From: Cytophagales bacterium
GTDB lineage: Bacteria > Bacteroidota > Bacteroidia > Cytophagales > 172606-1
Direction of reading: 5' to 3'
Length of the DNA: 64,000 nt
NCBI GenBank assembly: GCA_030446715.1
Contig: JAUJMU010000005.1
Location: 21,176-85,175 of the forward strand
This document shows, one piece after another, positions 61,442 through 64,000 of the stretch. Below the pieces are notes generated by a model that saw nothing but the letters and a program-made list of their open reading frames with translations, had not been told where the DNA came from and searched no databases. Positions within the stretch are counted from its first letter, which is position 1; every line of letters begins with the position of its first letter. The translations under genes were made by a program, and so were the position numbers.

Positions 61442-62794
61442 TCAGGAAGCTTTGAATTTCTTTCCCGTCCGTTTGGGAGGCCCTTTTTTACCGGCAGCCT
61501 TAGGAGTTCCTTTCTTGCCGGAAGTTTTTCCTGAAACGGCCTGCTGGGCCTTCGGGGATTTCTTTTCGTGAAAGGCACCCTTGAAGTCCGGATTTTCGCG
61601 GCGCTTCTGCAGGTCAACTTCGCGGGCCATGTCCTGCTCCTCCTCAAACGGCGTCGGGAAAACCTCCACGCCTTCGGGTACCGGCAGCCGGGGAATGGGC
61701 ATCCGGATCAGCTTCTCAATTTTTTCGACAGGAATGTTTTCGGCCCTGGTCATGAAGGTGATGGCCTCGCCGGTCTGGTTGGCGCGGCCGGTCCGGCCGA
61801 TCCGGTGCACGTAATCTTCGTATATCAGCGGCACGTCGAAGTTGATCACGTGGCTTACCATGGTAACATCGATGCCCCGGGCGGCCACATCAGTAGAAAC
61901 CAGTACCCGCACGTTTCCCTCCTTGAAAGCATCCATTGAATTGATGCGGGTATTCTGCCCTTTGTTGGCGTGGATCACCCGGATCTGATCTTCACTCATC
62001 TTGCGGGACAGAAAACGGAAAATATTATCGGCCGACTGGCGGGTACGGGTAAACACGATTACCCGGTTGAACTTTTCGCGGTCCTGCAGCAGCCATTCCA
62101 GCAGGTGCGCCTTGGTTTTGAGGTTGGGCACTTCGTACAGCACCTGCGACACCGTCTGGGCGGGAGTAGCCTGGGCCGTTACCTCTACCCGCACCGGAAA
62201 TTCGAGAAATTCTCCGGAAAAGCGTTCTACCTTTTCCGGAAAAGTAGCCGAAAAGAGCAGGTTTTGCCGTTTGGTGGGAATAATCTCCAGCATCCGCCGG
62301 ATCTGCGGCATAAAGCCCATGTCCATCATCTTGTCGGCTTCGTCCAGCACCAGCGTCTTCAGATGTTTGGTCACCAGTTCACCCTTCAGGTAGATATCCA
62401 TGAAACGCCCCGGCGTCGCAATGAGAATATCAACCCCCTTTCTGATGGTTTCGATCTGGGTTTTGGGCCCAACCCCTCCGTAAATTACAGCATGCCGGAG
62501 GTCGGTGTTTTTGGCCAGTTGCCGCAAACTTTCCTCAATCTGAATGGCCAGTTCACGGGTCGGGGCCAGAATCAGGGCCCGGGGATTTTCACCCTGCGCG
62601 TACTTGACCTTCATCAGAAGGGGAAGCAGATAAGCAGCCGTTTTGCCGGTACCCGTCTGGGCAATGCCCAGCACATCCTGCCCCGCCAGTATCGGCGGAA
62701 TGCCTTTCTGCTGAATCTCAGTTGGCATCTCAAAGCCCAGGTCAGCCACGGCATCCAGCAGTTGCCGGTTTAGTTTAAAATCCTCAAAGGTCAT
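61442..62794 (-). CDS. rhlE: DEAD-box RNA helicase (RhlE type)
   Basis: An ATP-dependent RNA helicase of 450 aa. The full motif set is present: the Q motif, AQTGTGKT, PTRELA, TPGR, DEAD (in LVLDEADKMMDMGF), SAT, and in the second lobe VFTRTRQSAD, VLVSTDVAARGID and HRIGRTGRA. A lysine-rich tail (residues about 405-450) may bind RNA. Its ATG overlaps the 3' end of a hydrolase remnant. A TAnnTTTG element about 150 bases upstream may drive it. Confidence 0.94.
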   Translation of the reverse strand: MTFEDFKLNRQLLDAVADLGFEMPTEIQQKGIPPILAGQDVLGIAQTGTGKTAAYLLPLLMKVKYAQGENPRALILAPTRELAIQIEESLRQLAKNTDLRHAVIYGGVGPKTQIETIRKGVDILIATPGRFMDIYLKGELVTKHLKTLVLDEADKMMDMGFMPQIRRMLEIIPTKRQNLLFSATFPEKVERFSGEFLEFPVRVEVTAQATPAQTVSQVLYEVPNLKTKAHLLEWLLQDREKFNRVIVFTRTRQSADNIFRFLSRKMSEDQIRVIHANKGQNTRINSMDAFKEGNVRVLVSTDVAARGIDVTMVSHVINFDVPLIYEDYVHRIGRTGRANQTGEAITFMTRAENIPVEKIEKLIRMPIPRLPVPEGVEVFPTPFEEEQDMAREVDLQKRRENPDFKGAFHEKKSPKAQQAVSGKTSGKKGTPKAAGKKGPPKRTGKKFKAS

Positions 62795-62945
62795 GGTTTA
62801 TCTCTTTTGTATGCAACAGAAAATCATTGATTGCCGCTTTCCAGCGGCCAGGCTGCTTTTTGAGATAGGACTCATGTGCCAGCTCTTCAAAATACACTAC
62901 TTCTTTCGGTCCGGGCAGGTTGCGGTAAATTTCTTTTCGGGGCAA
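62784..62945 (-). pseudogene. C-terminal remnant of an alpha/beta hydrolase
   Basis: The minus-strand frame encodes about 53 residues reading RKEIYRNLPGPKEVVYFEELAHESYLKKQPGRWKAAINDFL, in pieces recognisable as the end of an alpha/beta hydrolase: LPGPKEV, then AHESYL with the catalytic His, then the closing W-x-x-A helix. The lid, nucleophile elbow and catalytic Asp are missing. Upstream of it the frame runs into the terminator of the SDR gene and loses similarity. The fragment ends inside the start of rhlE. Confidence 0.7.
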
Positions 62946-62950
62946 AAGTA
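62943..62950 (-). promoter_or_regulatory. Possible -7 promoter element for rhlE
   Basis: The minus-strand TACTTTTG matches TAnnTTTG. It lies at the edge of the hydrolase remnant, about 150 bases ahead of the rhlE ATG, just past the SDR terminator. The -33 half is not evident. Confidence 0.35.
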
Positions 62951-62993
62951 ACCATAACAGCCCGTACCGTGGTACCCGACGCTGCGTAAACAA

Positions 62994-63020
62994 AAAGGAT
63001 TGCCGGGGTGGCAATCCTTT
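62994..63020 (-). terminator. Terminator of the SDR gene
   Basis: AAAGGATTGCC (62994-63004) and GGCAATCCTTT (63010-63020) form an 11-bp stem with a 5-base loop. On the minus strand it is followed by a T-run (TTTTTG). It lies 20 bases after the SDR stop. Confidence 0.85.
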
Positions 63021-63039
63021 GGGCGTTCTGCGTGTCCTG

Positions 63040-63903
63040 TTACTTTGGCAGTTTATGCCCGCCGTCCCGCTGGTGAGACAAGGGCAGTACACCTTTGGGC
63101 TCATCGGTAAGTGAACCGGGCGTTAGCTTGCCAACGGCGCCTTTGGCCGGGGTAACCCCGCCGTCAACCAGCCAGAGGGCACCCGTCACGTAACTCGCTT
63201 CGTCGGAGGCGATAAACGCATATACGTTGGCGATTTCCTCGGTAGTGCCGCGCCGGGCCATCGGCGTAGCTTCAATCAGCATTTTTTCCATTTTTTTGTC
63301 CATCGGCCCTTCACCCTTGTGCGTCCAGGCGGTGTCAATGGCTCCCGGACAGATGCAATTGGCCCGCACGCCGTGTTTGGCTTGTTCTACGGCTACGCCC
63401 ATCATAAAAGAGTGCACCCAGGCTTTAGTGCCGCCATAGGGCGTACATTCCGCCAGCCCGTTGAAGCCTGCTTCGGAGCCGGCGGACACGATGTTACCGC
63501 GTGTTTTCTGCAAATGCGGCAAAGCATACCTTGTCATCAGAAAAGCCGAACGAATGTTGTTCCTGATCATCATCTCGAAAGCCTCTACCGGCAGGTCCTG
63601 GGTTTCGGCCATGTAAGGCAGCACACCGGCGTTGTTGACAAGAACGTCCAGTTTGCGGTAAGTGTCAACGGCCAGTTGCACGCACTGCCGGGCGTAAAGT
63701 TCCTCGGAAATATCGCCGAGGTGGGTTACGGCATTGCCGCCCCGGAGCCGGATGGCAGCGGCTACTTCATCCACCGGGTCGTTAGGCAGCCCGTTCAGGA
63801 CGACACTGGCACCTTCCAGTGCAAACTTATGGGCAATGGCTTCACCGATACCGGCACCTGCCCCCGTGATAATGGCAACTTTGCCTTCTAATCTGCGCTG
63901 CAT
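63040..63903 (-). CDS. Short-chain dehydrogenase/reductase
   Basis: A classical SDR of 287 aa. The cofactor loop GAGAGIGEAIA (residues 15-25), the NNAGVLP motif, and the catalytic Tyr-Lys in YGGTKAWVHS with SAGSEAG before it are all present. The ICPGAIDT and YVTGALWLVDGG segments complete the fold. The C-terminal tail beyond the fold is about 35 residues longer than usual and rich in Pro, Lys and Gly. Residues around GLPNDP after the second strand suggest NAD(H) or NADP(H) without settling which. The substrate is unknown. Confidence 0.92.
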   Translation of the reverse strand: MQRRLEGKVAIITGAGAGIGEAIAHKFALEGASVVLNGLPNDPVDEVAAAIRLRGGNAVTHLGDISEELYARQCVQLAVDTYRKLDVLVNNAGVLPYMAETQDLPVEAFEMMIRNNIRSAFLMTRYALPHLQKTRGNIVSAGSEAGFNGLAECTPYGGTKAWVHSFMMGVAVEQAKHGVRANCICPGAIDTAWTHKGEGPMDKKMEKMLIEATPMARRGTTEEIANVYAFIASDEASYVTGALWLVDGGVTPAKGAVGKLTPGSLTDEPKGVLPLSHQRDGGHKLPK

Positions 63904-64000
63904 AGTTTCTCTGGTTGTTGGTTTTACATCTGTTTTCTTTATTACTTACTGAATTTCAACGCCAAAGTTGCCTTGCGGTGGTTGATCGTTGTTCGTTATT

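Overview
The window comes from a member of the phylum Bacteroidota, most likely class Cytophagia (order Cytophagales). Evidence: a complete gliding/type IX secretion core (porP/sprF, gldK, gldL, gldM, gldN) with a PorW/SprE-like lipoprotein nearby, the Bacteroidota arrangement of F1Fo-ATP synthase genes, several families largely confined to the phylum (DUF4271, DUF4905, TIGR02757), and repeated occurrence of the Bacteroidota promoter element TAnnTTTG just upstream of genes. I do not assign a genus. I recognised no rRNA, tRNA, CRISPR array, complete insertion sequence or prophage. Most of the region is ordinary chromosomal housekeeping sequence.

Layout. 0-2.2 kb: the end of an unknown gene, a 216-aa unknown protein and a patatin-like phospholipase in one short head-to-tail cassette, followed by a 107-bp MITE-like element. 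2.3-10.6 kb (minus strand): isoaspartyl peptidase, then the ATP synthase genes atpG-A-H-F-E-B with two small membrane genes upstream, preceded by a bactofilin and an M23 endopeptidase; transcription order is M23, bactofilin, atpZ-like, membrane protein, B, E, F, H, A, G. Strong hairpins lie between atpE/atpF and atpA/atpG. 10.8-17.3 kb (plus): PorW/SprE-like lipoprotein, class A penicillin-binding protein and UvrC. 17.3-25.4 kb (minus): DUF4271 protein, HemD, PorP, then GldK-L-M-N. GldM carries a tandem 29-residue duplication and a perfect-stem hairpin separates gldM from gldN.

25.9-44.2 kb: a small TerB-like protein translationally coupled to a GNAT acetyltransferase, AroA, a TIGR02757 protein, a LysM/DPBB protein with two neighbours, a penicillin-acylase-type Ntn hydrolase, DUF3140, a long TPR protein, a MenE-Kup pair, a carboxypeptidase-regulatory-like protein, a CPBP protease - DUF2007 - CdsA run, and DusB. 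44.4-52.5 kb: an orphan sugar-type ABC permease, a SNF2 helicase gene broken by three single-base indels, an S66 LD-carboxypeptidase, an OmpH/Skp-like protein, an MFS transporter and superoxide dismutase. 52.5-64 kb: TadA, a class II Fic protein with a palindrome over its promoter, HolB, a LamG/DUF5977 lipoprotein, HemC with a TTG start and a well-formed promoter, a periplasmic cyclophilin, an RmlD-like reductase, a ComEA-type HhH membrane protein with a terminator-like hairpin in its leader, a PyrR-like phosphoribosyltransferase, an RhlE-type helicase, the C-terminal remnant of an alpha/beta hydrolase, and an SDR oxidoreductase.

How they work together. The ATP synthase block lacks beta and epsilon (atpD, atpC), which must be encoded elsewhere. 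PorW, PorP and GldK-N together form much of the type IX secretion/gliding motor. M23, bactofilin, the PBP, the LysM/DPBB protein and LD-carboxypeptidase all act on the cell wall. The best candidates for something less described are the patatin cassette at the left edge, the intercistronic hairpins in the atp and gld operons, the Fic palindrome, and the leader hairpin in front of the HhH protein.
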